Positions 12,017 through 21,014 of a DNA stretch of 64,000 bases are shown in pieces (the stretch's first letter is position 1; the number at the start of each line of letters is the position of its first letter). The stretch lies in assembly GCA_963783045.1 (NCBI GenBank), contig CAWAMD010000004.1, positions 62,001 to 126,000 on the forward strand. The letters are read 5' to 3'. The notes beneath the pieces were generated by a model. It was not told the origin of the DNA. It ran no database searches and saw only the letters and a list, made by a program, of their open reading frames with translations. A program made the translations under genes and the position numbers. The stretch comes from CAWAMD01 sp963783045 (GTDB lineage Bacteria > Actinomycetota > Nitriliruptoria > Nitriliruptorales > Nitriliruptoraceae).

Positions 12017-13980
12017 GCGGTCTCCCGGACGTAGCGGCCGAGTGCCATGACCGGGAACGTGACCCGGTAGAGGTGGTAGTTGATGGAGAAGTCGCCGGGG
12101 AACCCGGTGCCGGTGTAGTGGTCCTCGTCCCAGCCGCCGTCGTCGCGCTGGGTGGCGGCGAGGTGGGCGACCCCGCGGGCGACCGGCTCGCTGTCGCGTT
12201 CGCCGGCGGCGAGCAGGGCGAGCAACGCCCAGGCGGTCTGCGAGGCCGTCGACGCGCCCCGGCCGATCCACGACGGGTCCGTGTAGGAGCGCAGGTCCTC
12301 GCCCCAGCCACCGTCGTCGTTCTGGTGGTCGGCCAGCCAGGCGACCGCACGGCGGATGCGGGGGTCGGCGGGATCCGCGCCGGCCTTGACCAGCGCCGGG
12401 ACGGCCGCGCCGGTCCCGTAGAGGTGGTTGCAGCCCCACCGGCCGAACCAGGACCCGTCGGGCTCCTGCTCCGCCCACAGGTAGGCGATGGCCCGCCGCA
12501 CGGCCGGGTGGCCGGCCATGCCCTCCTCCGCGAACATCTCGACGACGTGCGCGGTCACGTCGGCGGACGGCGGGTCGATCACCTCACCGAAGTCGCAGAA
12601 CGGCAGGGCGTTGCACAGCGGCTCGTCGTTGTCGACGTCGAAGGCGCCCCAGCCGCCGTTGCGGGACTGCATCCCGAGCATCCAGTGGATCGCGCGCCCG
12701 ATCGCGGCCTCAACGTCGTCGCGGTGCGCCTGGCCGGTGCGCCGCAGCGCCATGGCGACCTCGGCGGTGTCGTCGATGTCGGGGTAGTTCACGTTCGCGA
12801 ACTCGAAGGACCAGCCGCCAGGCTCGAGGCCGTCCCGGTTCACGGCCCAGTCGCCGGCGACGCGGACCTCGCGGTCGACGAGCCAGTCCCCCGCCGCGAC
12901 CATCGCAGGGTGGTCCGGGTCGAGCCCGGCATCGCCGAGGGCCACGGCGGTCAGGCACGTGTCCCACACCGGGGACTGGCACGCCTCGAGCCAGCGCTGG
13001 CCGTCCTCGTGGACGGTGAAGCCCTCGAGCCCGTCGAAGCCGGCCTTCATGACCGGATGGTCGAGCGGGTAGCCGCGACACCACAGCGCCAGCAGGGACC
13101 AGGCCCACGGGGGCTGGATCCCGCCCCAGCCACCGTCTGCCTCCTGGCGCTGGATGATCCAGCGCTCTGCCGCCCGTAGCGACCGTTCCCGCAGCCAGCG
13201 GCCGGGGCGGTTGGCCCGCGTCCCGAGCAGGCGCTCGTAGCGGTGCAGGACACGGTCGAGCGCGGTGAACCGGCCGTCCCAGTCACGCCAGCCGGGACGG
13301 AGCGCCGGCGGCTCGGAGACGTGCAGGCCCGACAGGTCGAAGCCGACGGGCGCCACGGGACGGGAGGCGGAGACGACCGTGATCGGCACGATCGTGCCGC
13401 GGGCCCACGACGCGAAGCTGTAGATGTTGAGCGGCATCCGGGGCGGGAGCAGCATGATCTCGGGCGGCATGGCGGGCAGGTCGTCCCAGTCCCACAGGCC
13501 GAGCAGGGCGAGCCACATGCGGGTGAACACGCGGCTGTGCGCGGGACCGCCGTGGGAGCGGATGACGCGCGCCGCGGCCCGCATGTGCTCCCGGTCCGGG
13601 GTGTCGCCGACGAGCCGCAGGGCGACGTAGGCCTCGAGCGTGGTCGACAGGTCGGCGGGCCCGCCGTGGAAGGTCGCCCAGGCGCCGTCGTCACGCTGCT
13701 GGGAGCGAAGCCACCGTCCGGTCGGCACGGCGTGCTCGTCGTCGAGGATGCCGACGACGTGGCGGACGAAGATGTCCTCGGCGTCCATCGTGACGTTCGT
13801 GGCGAGCAGGCCGCGCCAGTGACCGTCGGCCGCCTGGCGTGACAGCAGGTGCTCGATCGCGGCGTCGAGGGTCTGTCGTGCCCGTTTCGGGGTCTCCGCC
13901 GCGACAGGGTCCAGCACGATCGGCGTCGTGGTGACGTTGTCGGCGATGGTCGCGGTGGCGCGTGCGGTCGGTGCGGACAT
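12013..13980 (-). CDS. shc: Squalene-hopene cyclase
   Basis: It cyclises squalene to hopene/hopanol at the membrane face. The 655-residue length is normal. The catalytic DxDD motif is at residues 401-404 ([12 protein letters not shown]). Several QW repeats are visible, for example [45 protein letters not shown] and an N-terminal QAADGHWRG. The C-terminal [24 protein letters not shown] is characteristic. ATG at 13980 immediately follows the stop of the polyprenyl synthase gene with no gap. It is the defining gene of this hopanoid operon. Confidence 0.97.
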   Translation of the reverse strand: MSAPTARATATIADNVTTTPIVLDPVAAETPKRARQTLDAAIEHLLSRQAADGHWRGLLATNVTMDAEDIFVRHVVGILDDEHAVPTGRWLRSQQRDDGAWATFHGGPADLSTTLEAYVALRLVGDTPDREHMRAAARVIRSHGGPAHSRVFTRMWLALLGLWDWDDLPAMPPEIMLLPPRMPLNIYSFASWARGTIVPITVVSASRPVAPVGFDLSGLHVSEPPALRPGWRDWDGRFTALDRVLHRYERLLGTRANRPGRWLRERSLRAAERWIIQRQEADGGWGGIQPPWAWSLLALWCRGYPLDHPVMKAGFDGLEGFTVHEDGQRWLEACQSPVWDTCLTAVALGDAGLDPDHPAMVAAGDWLVDREVRVAGDWAVNRDGLEPGGWSFEFANVNYPDIDDTAEVAMALRRTGQAHRDDVEAAIGRAIHWMLGMQSRNGGWGAFDVDNDEPLCNALPFCDFGEVIDPPSADVTAHVVEMFAEEGMAGHPAVRRAIAYLWAEQEPDGSWFGRWGCNHLYGTGAAVPALVKAGADPADPRIRRAVAWLADHQNDDGGWGEDLRSYTDPSWIGRGASTASQTAWALLALLAAGERDSEPVARGVAHLAATQRDDGGWDEDHYTGTGFPGDFSINYHLYRVTFPVMALGRYVRETA

Positions 13981-14994
13981 TCACAGCTCCCGGTCGACGA
14001 TGAATTGGGCGAGGTCGATCAGCTCCTCGTGCGCCGCGGGCACGAGGTCGGCGCCGTCGAGCGCGTCGCACGCCAGCCGGAGCTGGCGGCGGGCCTCGGC
14101 GTCGGTGAAGGCACGGCCGCCGTTCGCGTCGACGAGGGCGGCGGCGCGGGCGAGGTCGCCGGCGTCCAGCGTCGGCTGGTGCAGCAACCGTGCGAGCTCG
14201 TCGGCGCGCGGGCCGCCGGCCTGCAGGGCGGCGACGACGGGCAGGCTCTTCTTGCGCTGGCGCAGGTCGGAGTAGGTGGGCTTGCCGGTGGTGGCGGGCT
14301 CGCCCCAGATGCCGAGCAGGTCGTCGACGGCCTGGAAGGCGAGGCCGAGGTGGCTGCCGTAGGTGGCCAGCCGGGTGGCGACGGGCTCGCTCGCGCCGCC
14401 CAGCACCCCGCCGATGGCGACGGAGGCGGCGAGCAGGGCGCCGGTCTTGCCGCCGAACATGCCGAGGCACTCGTCGACGGTGACGGCCTCGCGGGTCTCG
14501 AAGGCGAGGTCCTCGCCCTGGCCGGCGATGAGCTCGCCGGTGGCGTCGGCGAGGATCTGGCTGGCACGGACACGTCGTGGCGTCGGGTCGGCGAGCAGCA
14601 GCCGGGTGGCCAGCGCGAGGAGCGCGTCGCCGGCGAGGATCGCCGCGCCGATGCCGAACACGGTCCAGGCGGTCGGACGGTGGCGACGCTCGGTGTCGTC
14701 GTCCATGACGTCGTCGTGGAGCAGCGAGAAGTCGTGGACGAGCTGGACCGCGACCGCGCCCGGCAGCGCGTCACGCGGCTCGCCGCCGACGGCCTCGGCG
14801 GCCAGCAGGGCGAGGCTCGGGCGCACGGCCTTGCCACCGCCGGCGTGGGTCGGCTGGCCGTCGGCGTCGAGCACCCCGACGTGGTAGCCGGCGACGAGCC
14901 GGACCTGTGGGGACAGTCCGCCGATCGCGTCGCGCAGCGCCGGCGCGACGAGGTCGCGGCTGCGGGTGAGGACGGCGGGCAGCGTGATGCTCAT
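13981..14994 (-). CDS. Polyprenyl diphosphate synthase (FPP/GGPP type)
   Basis: This trans-prenyltransferase makes the linear C15 or C20 diphosphate from IPP and DMAPP; in this operon it most likely supplies farnesyl diphosphate for squalene. It has 337 residues, with the first Asp-rich motif at residues 94-99 (LLHDDVMDDDTERR), GKAVRP near 55-60, a GKTGAL motif near 182-187, and the second motif QAVDDLLGIWG at 221-231, then TGKPTYSDLRQRKKSLP. Product chain length cannot be fixed by eye. ATG at 14994 overlaps the hpnE stop by four bases. Confidence 0.92.
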   Translation of the reverse strand: MSITLPAVLTRSRDLVAPALRDAIGGLSPQVRLVAGYHVGVLDADGQPTHAGGGKAVRPSLALLAAEAVGGEPRDALPGAVAVQLVHDFSLLHDDVMDDDTERRHRPTAWTVFGIGAAILAGDALLALATRLLLADPTPRRVRASQILADATGELIAGQGEDLAFETREAVTVDECLGMFGGKTGALLAASVAIGGVLGGASEPVATRLATYGSHLGLAFQAVDDLLGIWGEPATTGKPTYSDLRQRKKSLPVVAALQAGGPRADELARLLHQPTLDAGDLARAAALVDANGGRAFTDAEARRQLRLACDALDGADLVPAAHEELIDLAQFIVDREL

Positions 14995-16331
14995 GCAACG
15001 GCCTCCGTGAGGTGGGCGGTCGGGGCGTCGAGGGCGGCCCGGGCCGCACGGAGTCCGCTGCGGACAGCGCCCTCCATCGTGGCGGGCCAGCCGGTGTCGG
15101 TCCATGCGCCGGCGAGGTGGATGCGCTCCTCCGCGGTGCGGTGGCCGGGTCGCAGGGCGCCGGTGCCGGGGCCCTGCCGGAAGGTGGCGTCGGGGATGCG
15201 GACGACGGCGGCGTCGTGCAGCCGGGCCCGGGCGGCACGCGGGAAGAGATCGGCGAGCGCCTGCTGGTGTGCGGCGACGAGGTCGCGGGTGCGCCGGCCG
15301 ACTGCCGCGGTGGCGCCGGACAGGGAGATGCCGAGCACCTGCCCCGTCTGAGCGCCGGAGGCGGCGGTCCGGTCGAAGACGTACTGGACGGGCGTGCCGA
15401 CGCCCGCCGCGAAGGGCAGGTCGGTGACCCGCCGGTCGAGATGGAGGACGACGTTGACGATCGGGACCGTGCCGAGCCGCATCAGCCGGTCGGGGTGCTC
15501 GATCACCCCGGTCTCCAGCAGCGCCGCGACCCGGGTGTGGGGCACCGCCACGATGGCGGCGTCGGCGTGCAGCGAGCCCCCGTCGGCGTCGCGCACGGTC
15601 ACGCCGCGACCGTCGGCCGCGACCGAGGTGACACGCCGACCGGTGTGGACGGTGCCGCCGCCGGCGCGGATCGCGGCGGCGGCCGGGTCCGCGTGCAGGT
15701 CCCCGAGCGGCACCGCCGGCAGCCCCAGATCGGCGGCGTCACGACGCTCGAGCAGGCCCGTCTGGAACACCATCGCCGCGAGGTCGCAGGAGGCCTCGCC
15801 GGCGGGGAGGTTGAGGGTGGGCAGCGCGATGAGGTCCCAGAGGGCCGCGATGGCCTGCCGGGACTGGCCGTGACGCCCGAGCCAGTCACCGAAGGTTTCA
15901 CCATCGGCGACCGGGCCGCGCTCCAGGCGAGCGAGCCGGACGGTGGCCGCGACGGCCCTCGCCCGGTCGATCGGAGACAGCAGCGGGTATCGCAGCAGGC
16001 TCGCGGCGAGGTGCAGCGGAGCGGGCAGGCCGGTCCGTGCGATTCTCGCGCGGCGGCCGTCGGGCGCCACGACGGGGATGCGAAGCCGTCGCTGGACCGG
16101 GGCGAGGTGAGCCGTCCCGACCCGGCGCAGCAGCCACCGGTAGGCGGTGCAGCAGCGCAGGTAGACGTGCTGACCGGTGTCCAGGGTCAGCGCTCCGCGC
16201 CGGAAGGACGACGCCATGCCGCCGAGGCGTGGCGCCGCCTCGAGCACGGTGACGTCCGCACCGTTGTCGGCGGCGGCGAGGCCGGCCGCGAGCCCGGCGA
16301 GCCCGCCACCGACGATGGCGACGTGGGTCAT
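14991..16331 (-). CDS. hpnE: Squalene-associated FAD-dependent desaturase HpnE
   Basis: HpnE reduces hydroxysqualene to squalene in the HpnCDE route. The 446-residue protein opens with the FAD-binding VAIVGGGLAGLAAGLAAADNG. It then has LGGMASSFRRG, a DTGQHVYLRCC segment, LPTLNLPAGEASCDLAA and a C-terminal HLAGAWTDTGWPATMEGAVRSG, all typical of the amine-oxidase/phytoene-desaturase fold. The ATG at 16331 is chosen over the long upstream open frame because the Rossmann motif starts there and because it overlaps the hpnD stop (ATGA). Confidence 0.95.
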   Translation of the reverse strand: MTHVAIVGGGLAGLAAGLAAADNGADVTVLEAAPRLGGMASSFRRGALTLDTGQHVYLRCCTAYRWLLRRVGTAHLAPVQRRLRIPVVAPDGRRARIARTGLPAPLHLAASLLRYPLLSPIDRARAVAATVRLARLERGPVADGETFGDWLGRHGQSRQAIAALWDLIALPTLNLPAGEASCDLAAMVFQTGLLERRDAADLGLPAVPLGDLHADPAAAAIRAGGGTVHTGRRVTSVAADGRGVTVRDADGGSLHADAAIVAVPHTRVAALLETGVIEHPDRLMRLGTVPIVNVVLHLDRRVTDLPFAAGVGTPVQYVFDRTAASGAQTGQVLGISLSGATAAVGRRTRDLVAAHQQALADLFPRAARARLHDAAVVRIPDATFRQGPGTGALRPGHRTAEERIHLAGAWTDTGWPATMEGAVRSGLRAARAALDAPTAHLTEAVA

Positions 16332-17191
16332 GGGCGCGCCCCTGCGAGGCTGCGGCCGGCGACGATCGCCTTCTCCCAGGCGGGCAGCGACAGACGACGG
16401 CCCAGCACCGCAGCGGGTTCCCGGTCGATCCGGTCGAGCAGCCGGCGGTAGATGCCGGCCATCGCGGCGACGCAGGCGGCGCTGCGCCGGTCGAGCCGGT
16501 CGAGGAGCTCGAAGCCGCAGTCGTACCAGCCACGAGCGCGTCCGGCTTCCAGGTGGACGAGCTCGTTGAACCGGTCGGCCCGTCCGGCCCTCAGGTCGAT
16601 GTCGAACGCGGCGAGGTCGTCGGCCGGCAGGTAGACCCGGTCGTCGGCGAGGTCCTCGCGCACGTCGCGGAGGATGTTCGTGATCTGGAGGGCGACGCCG
16701 AGGTCGTCGGCGAGCTGCTGCGCCGCCGGATCGTGCGCACCGCCGAACGTGCCGAGCGAGAGGCGGCCGATCGAGCCGGCCACCCGGCGGCAGTAGACGA
16801 CGAGGTCGTCGAAGGTGGCGTAGGTCGTGCCGGTGAGGTCCATCTCGGCGCCGTCGACGAGGTCCTCGAAGGCGTCGAGCGGGATCGGGAAGCGGGCGGC
16901 CGCGTCGGCGAGGGCGACCTGCACGGGATCGGTGGGGTCGTCGAGCGTCTTCAGGGCCGTGCGGCAGTCGGCGAGGGCGGCCTGGCGCTGCTCGACGCTC
17001 GGCGGCGCGGTCGTGGTGACCGCCTGGTCGCCGTCGGCGATGTCGTCGACGCGCCGGGCGAAGGCGTAGACGGCCGACAGCGCCTGTCGGCGCTCGGGCG
17101 GGAGCAGCCGGATCCCGTAGGAGAAGTTGCGGGCGCGGGTGCGCGTCACCTGCTCGCAGTGGTCGTAGGCGGCGGTCAGCTCCATGCTCAT
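16328..17191 (-). CDS. hpnD: Presqualene diphosphate synthase HpnD
   Basis: HpnD condenses two farnesyl diphosphates to presqualene diphosphate. It has 287 residues. Typical features are FSYGIRLLPPERRQALSAVY, the first Asp-rich motif FARRVDDIADG near residues 44-54, and YCRRVAGSIGRLSLGTFG. The second Asp-rich region, ALQITNILRDVREDLADDR followed by VYLP, lies near 160-185. The start overlaps the hpnC stop by four bases; a second in-frame ATG lies two codons downstream. It is distinguished from HpnC by the LLPPERR motif. Confidence 0.95.
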   Translation of the reverse strand: MSMELTAAYDHCEQVTRTRARNFSYGIRLLPPERRQALSAVYAFARRVDDIADGDQAVTTTAPPSVEQRQAALADCRTALKTLDDPTDPVQVALADAAARFPIPLDAFEDLVDGAEMDLTGTTYATFDDLVVYCRRVAGSIGRLSLGTFGGAHDPAAQQLADDLGVALQITNILRDVREDLADDRVYLPADDLAAFDIDLRAGRADRFNELVHLEAGRARGWYDCGFELLDRLDRRSAACVAAMAGIYRRLLDRIDREPAAVLGRRLSLPAWEKAIVAGRSLAGARP

Positions 17192-18060
17192 CGCCCCCGG
17201 ACCGTGGCGGCCAGCGCGGCGCTCGCAACGTCACGCGGACGAGGATGGATCCGGCCGTCGAGGTGGCGGAACCCGTCGGCCCGCAGCGCGCGCAGCGCGG
17301 CCCGGCCGCCGGCGACGTAACCGGCCACGGCGACCCGGGCGTACCCGCGCAGCGTCGCGACGAGGGGTGCGCCCTCGTCGAGCATCCGTTCGGCCTCGGC
17401 GGCGAGATCGGCGGCCACGCGCCGGACCGCCGGTGGCGCCGGCACCGCGAGGAGGTCTGCGCGGGTCACGCCGGCGGCTCGCCGGGCGTCGCCCGGGAGG
17501 TAGACGCGCCCGTTCCCCGCGTCCTCGGCAACGTCCTGGACGTGCTCGACGAGCTGCAGCGCGGCGCAGATGCGATCGGACATGACCAGCCGGTCGTCGC
17601 TCGCGGCGCCGAAGACGCGGAGCACGAGCTCGCCGACGGGCGCGGCGGACAGCCGGCAGTAGGCGAGCAGCGCCCCGAGGTCCGCCAGGTCGACCTCGCC
17701 CTGGTCGGCACGGTTGGCGGCGAGCAACCGGTCGAAGGGGTCGCGCGGCAGGCCGAGGGCGTGGACCGTCGTGGCGAGCGCGACGAAGGTCGGGTGCGTC
17801 GGGCGCCGGTGGGCGAACAGGGCGTCGAGCTGTGCCCCGACCGCGTCGAGGGCCGCGTGCCGATCGCCGGCCAGCTCGTCGCCAACGTCGTCGACGAGTC
17901 GGGCGTAGCCGTAGAGCGCGGTGAGGTGGCGGCGATGGCGCGCCGGCAGGAGCCGCAGTGCCACGGGGAAGTTCTCGCCACCCCGACGCGCCTGGACGGC
18001 GCTCGCCGTCGGCAGCGACGTCGTGGCTGTCATGGCGGTGGAGGGGGCGGCCGTGCTCAC
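17188..18060 (-). CDS. hpnC: Hydroxysqualene synthase HpnC
   Basis: HpnC converts presqualene diphosphate to hydroxysqualene. The 290-residue protein shows the HpnC signature GGENFPVALRLLPARHRRHL, then YGYARLVDDVGDE as the first Asp-rich motif. LAYCRLSAAPVGELVLRVFG follows, and then LQLVEHVQDVAEDAGNGR before VYLP as the second. The start used is the GTG at 18060, which overlaps the YjbQ-like stop (GTGA). An ATG nine codons downstream is a possible alternative, since the first 20 residues are low-complexity Ser/Thr/Ala. Confidence 0.93.
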   Translation of the reverse strand: MSTAAPSTAMTATTSLPTASAVQARRGGENFPVALRLLPARHRRHLTALYGYARLVDDVGDELAGDRHAALDAVGAQLDALFAHRRPTHPTFVALATTVHALGLPRDPFDRLLAANRADQGEVDLADLGALLAYCRLSAAPVGELVLRVFGAASDDRLVMSDRICAALQLVEHVQDVAEDAGNGRVYLPGDARRAAGVTRADLLAVPAPPAVRRVAADLAAEAERMLDEGAPLVATLRGYARVAVAGYVAGGRAALRALRADGFRHLDGRIHPRPRDVASAALAATVRGR

Positions 18061-18509
18061 TCGCCCATCACCTGCAGGAAGACCTTCCGGTCTCGCGACC
18101 GGTCGAGCTCCACGAGGAAGATGTGCTGCCAGCGTCCGAGGGTCAGCTCCCCGTCGCGGATCGGCAGCGTCTCGGAGCTCGAGGACAGCAGCGCCCCGCG
18201 GCAGTGCGCGTGGCCGTTCGGGATCTCGTGCGGGTCCTCGAGGTTCTCGGTGCGCAGCTCCTGGTCGTCGTGCTGGTAGTAGCGGCCCTCGGCCGGCGTC
18301 AGCTCGTCGAGCAGGCGGTCGAAGTCGGCGATGAAGCCGGACTCCTGCTCGTTGATCGCGATCGCACAGGTGGTGTGGGGTGAGTAGACGAGCGCCATGC
18401 CCTGCTGGACACCGCTGCGGGCCACCACGTCCCGCACGTCGTCGGTCACGTCGATGAAGTGACCGCGCCGTGCCGTGCGTAGGTCATGGTTCTCGAACAG
18501 GACCTTCAT
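18057..18509 (-). CDS. YjbQ/UPF0047 family protein heading the hopanoid operon
   Basis: The 150-residue protein is a single-domain member of the YjbQ (UPF0047) family. It has the signature MALVYSPHTTCAIAINEQE, a PNGHAHCRGALL segment and the ending LGRWQHIFLVELDRSRDRKV with the family WQ and ExD features. Conserved His and Cys residues (PHTTC, HAHC) suggest metal or ligand binding. Some family members have thiamine phosphate synthase activity in vitro; the true role is unsettled. Being first in the operon and overlapping hpnC by four bases, it is surely cotranscribed with the hopanoid genes. Whether it has a part in hopanoid synthesis is only an inference. Confidence 0.85.
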   Translation of the reverse strand: MKVLFENHDLRTARRGHFIDVTDDVRDVVARSGVQQGMALVYSPHTTCAIAINEQESGFIADFDRLLDELTPAEGRYYQHDDQELRTENLEDPHEIPNGHAHCRGALLSSSSETLPIRDGELTLGRWQHIFLVELDRSRDRKVFLQVMGE

Positions 18510-18546
18510 CGCTGCTCCTCGTGCCCCGGCGGATCACCGTGCCGCC

Positions 18547-18590
18547 TATGCATATGTCTCTGACCGACTGGTCATTCGACTATACATACG
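18547..18590. promoter_or_regulatory. Divergent promoter/operator region of hopanoid operon and S9 peptidase
   Basis: This AT-richer island lies in the 320-base gap between two divergent genes. It holds the palindrome TATGCATA (18547-18554), the operator-like inverted repeat TGACC-GACT-GGTCA (18561-18574) and TATACAT (18581-18587), a good -10 element for the plus strand. The inverted repeat lies about where the -35 region would be, so a TetR- or GntR-like repressor could control one or both directions. The rest of the gap (18591-18829) shows no gene; it contains a short direct repeat of CCGACACCGCG before the peptidase start. Confidence 0.4.
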
Positions 18591-18829
18591 CACCACAGGA
18601 GCGATGCCGCGACGAGGTCCTCCGATCACTGGCCGGGCGTCCATCGACGGGCCCCTGCCACCACGTTTCACCCCCACTGCGCCAGGGCACCGCCGCCCGT
18701 GGCTCTCGGCGCGCCCGCGGTGGGCGCCGACGCCGGTGCGGGGCATGCCGGCCGGTATTAGTGTCGACGGCCGACACCGCGCCGACACCGCGCCGACCCG
18801 TCCGGCCCCGTCCCCCGAAGGAGTCCGCC

Positions 18830-20758
18830 GTGCCACCCGAGACGACCCGCCCCTACGGCGCCTGGCCGTCCCCCCTCGACGCAGCCTCCCTGGCCGCCGG
18901 CACCGTCTCGCTCATGGACTGCCGCGTCGACGGGTCCGACATCTACTGGGTGGAGGGTCGGCCGTCCGACGGCGGCCGGCAGGTGCTCATGCGCTGGCGC
19001 GACGGAGCGGTCAGCGACGTGACCCCGACAGACTTCAACGCCCGCACCCGCGTCCACGAGTACGGCGGCGCTGCGTTCTGTGTCCGCGACGGCGCCGTGT
19101 TCGCGTCGCGCTGGGAGGACCAGCGCCTCTACCGCGTGGACGGGCGCAGAGCCACGCCGATCACGCCGGCACCGCAGACGCCGGCGGCGGTGCGGTACGC
19201 CGACGGGGAGGTGTCACCGGACGGTCGCTGGATCGTCTGCGTGCGCGAGACCCACCGTCCCGGCGCCGAGGCGGTCAACGAGATCGTCGCGGTTCCGACC
19301 GACGGCGAGGGCGAGCCGCGCCGCCTGGCGGGCGACCACGACTTCGCGGCCGCACCGCGCCTGAGCCCGGCCGGTGACCTCATCGCGTGGCTCGTCTGGG
19401 ACCATCCGAACATGCCGTGGGACGGCACCGAGCTGTGGGCCGGCCGGTTCGCGGACGGCACGGTCACCGATGCCCGACGGATCGCCGGCGGACCCGACGA
19501 GGCGATCGTGCAGCCGACCTTCTCGTCCGACGGCCGGCTGCTCTTCGCCACGGACCGGACGGGCTTCTGGAACCTCCAGCGCGTCGACGACACCCGGATG
19601 CACGCCCTCACCGGCCTACAGGCGGACATCGGCCACCCCGCCTGGCGCTTCGGGGAGGCGAGCTTCGCGCCGTTGGCCGACGGCCGGATCGCCTGCGTGC
19701 TCGTCCAGGAGGCGACCTCCCGGCTCGCCGTGCTCGAGCCCGAGCACTCCAACCTCACACCCGTGGACACCCCGTTCACGCACATGCACGAGATCCACGC
19801 CCACACCGACGGTGTCGTGATGCTCGCCGCCTCGCCCGACCGGGACACCGCCGTCGTGCGCATCCCCCGCGAGGGCCCTGCACAGGTCCTCTACGACCCC
19901 GACCCCGGACTGCTCGAGCCGGCGGACATTGCCCGTCCCGAGGCCATCACCGTGCCGACGCCCGACGGCGAGGAGACCCACGCCTTCTTCTACCCGCCGA
20001 CGAACCACGCCGTGACCCCACCCGAGGACGAGCGCCCACCGCTGCTCGTCGTGACCCACGGCGGGCCGACCGGCAACACCTGGCCGGCCCTCCGACTCGG
20101 CACCCAGTACTGGACGTCCCGCGGCTTCGCCGTCGCCGACGTGAACTACCGCGGGTCGACGGGCTTCGGACGGGCCTACCGGGATGCGCTCAAGGGTCAG
20201 TGGGGCGTCCTCGACCTCACCGACGTCGTCGCCGTCGCGCGCCATCTCGCCGACGCGGGGCGGGTCGACCCCGAGCGGCTCGCGATCCGCGGCGGCTCGG
20301 CCGGCGGGTACACCACCCTCGCCGCCCTGACGTTCGACGACACCTTCGCGGCCGGCGCGAGCCACTACGGCGTCGCCGACCTCGAAGCGCTCGCCCAGCA
20401 CACGCACAAGTTCGAGTCCCGCTACCTCGACCAGATGATCGGTCCGCTCCCCGAGGCGCGCGAGACCTACCACGCCCGCTCGCCGATCCACCACACCGAT
20501 CGACTCGCCACACCGATGATCATCCTGCAGGGCGACGAGGACGAGATCGTCCCGCCCCAGCAGGCGGAGACGATGGTGGCAGCCCTGCGCGAGAAAGGCA
20601 TCACGCACGCCTACCTGCTGTTCGAAGGCGAGCAGCACGGGTTCCGGCGCGCCGAGAACATCGCGACCGCGCTGGAGTCGGAGCTGAGCTTCTACGGCAA
20701 GCTCTTCGGGTTCACACCGGCCGGGGACATCGCGGAGGTGGCGCTGCGGCAGGCCTGA
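18830..20758 (+). CDS. S9 family prolyl oligopeptidase-like peptidase
   Basis: This serine peptidase of the acylaminoacyl-/dipeptidyl-peptidase type has 642 residues. An N-terminal beta-propeller (about residues 1-380) has repeats such as LSPAGDLIAWL and FSSDGRLLFAT. The C-terminal alpha/beta-hydrolase carries Ser490 in RGGSAGG, Asp571 in GDEDEIV and His603 in EQHGF. An HGGPTGNTW oxyanion segment and NYRGSTGFGRAYR are diagnostic. There is no signal peptide, so it is cytosolic. The GTG at 18830 is chosen because AAGGAG lies six bases upstream, although the frame is open further up. It ends at a strong terminator shared with serA. Confidence 0.9.
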   Translation: MPPETTRPYGAWPSPLDAASLAAGTVSLMDCRVDGSDIYWVEGRPSDGGRQVLMRWRDGAVSDVTPTDFNARTRVHEYGGAAFCVRDGAVFASRWEDQRLYRVDGRRATPITPAPQTPAAVRYADGEVSPDGRWIVCVRETHRPGAEAVNEIVAVPTDGEGEPRRLAGDHDFAAAPRLSPAGDLIAWLVWDHPNMPWDGTELWAGRFADGTVTDARRIAGGPDEAIVQPTFSSDGRLLFATDRTGFWNLQRVDDTRMHALTGLQADIGHPAWRFGEASFAPLADGRIACVLVQEATSRLAVLEPEHSNLTPVDTPFTHMHEIHAHTDGVVMLAASPDRDTAVVRIPREGPAQVLYDPDPGLLEPADIARPEAITVPTPDGEETHAFFYPPTNHAVTPPEDERPPLLVVTHGGPTGNTWPALRLGTQYWTSRGFAVADVNYRGSTGFGRAYRDALKGQWGVLDLTDVVAVARHLADAGRVDPERLAIRGGSAGGYTTLAALTFDDTFAAGASHYGVADLEALAQHTHKFESRYLDQMIGPLPEARETYHARSPIHHTDRLATPMIILQGDEDEIVPPQQAETMVAALREKGITHAYLLFEGEQHGFRRAENIATALESELSFYGKLFGFTPAGDIAEVALRQA

Positions 20759-20973
20759 GGCCCCGGCGACCCGGACCGGACGACACCGCCCCGGCGACAG
20801 ACCCGGTCGAGATCCCCCCGGAGAGATACCCCTGGGGGCTCTTTGCGACTTCGTTCACAAGGCCGCTCGGCAGCGCCCGGCGGGCCGTCCGGCTCTGCGC
20901 ATCAGCGCCCCCGGCTCCGACACTACGGACAAGAGGCCACCGCCCAGTTCTCCCGGGCGGCACCCGCCCACAG

Positions 20974-21010
20974 CGACGGGCCCTCGATCCGGATGGTCGA
21001 GGGCCCGTCG
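20974..21010. terminator. Bidirectional terminator between S9 peptidase and serA
   Basis: A perfect 14-bp stem, CGACGGGCCCTCGA (20974-20987) with its complement at 20997-21010, encloses a nine-base loop. It lies four bases from the serA stop and about 215 bases after the peptidase stop, so it can serve both convergent transcripts. The T-tract is short (TT), as is common in GC-rich genomes. Confidence 0.75.
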
Positions 21011-21014
21011 TTGA

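Noticed and set aside
9200..12034. A 944-codon plus-strand open frame opposite hpnH and the HpnG-IspH gene
   Set aside because: It is an antisense shadow of well-conserved minus-strand genes and arises from the GC-rich codon pattern; its translation is low-complexity Arg/Gly/Asp without any domain.
12017..12478. An upstream extension of the HpnG-IspH frame
   Set aside because: It lies inside shc in another frame; the ATGA overlap at 12013-12016 marks the true start.
12013..17191. Carotenoid rather than hopanoid function for the synthase/desaturase pair
   Set aside because: HpnC, HpnD and HpnE signatures lie beside squalene-hopene cyclase and HpnH, so squalene and hopanoid synthesis explains them better than phytoene synthesis.
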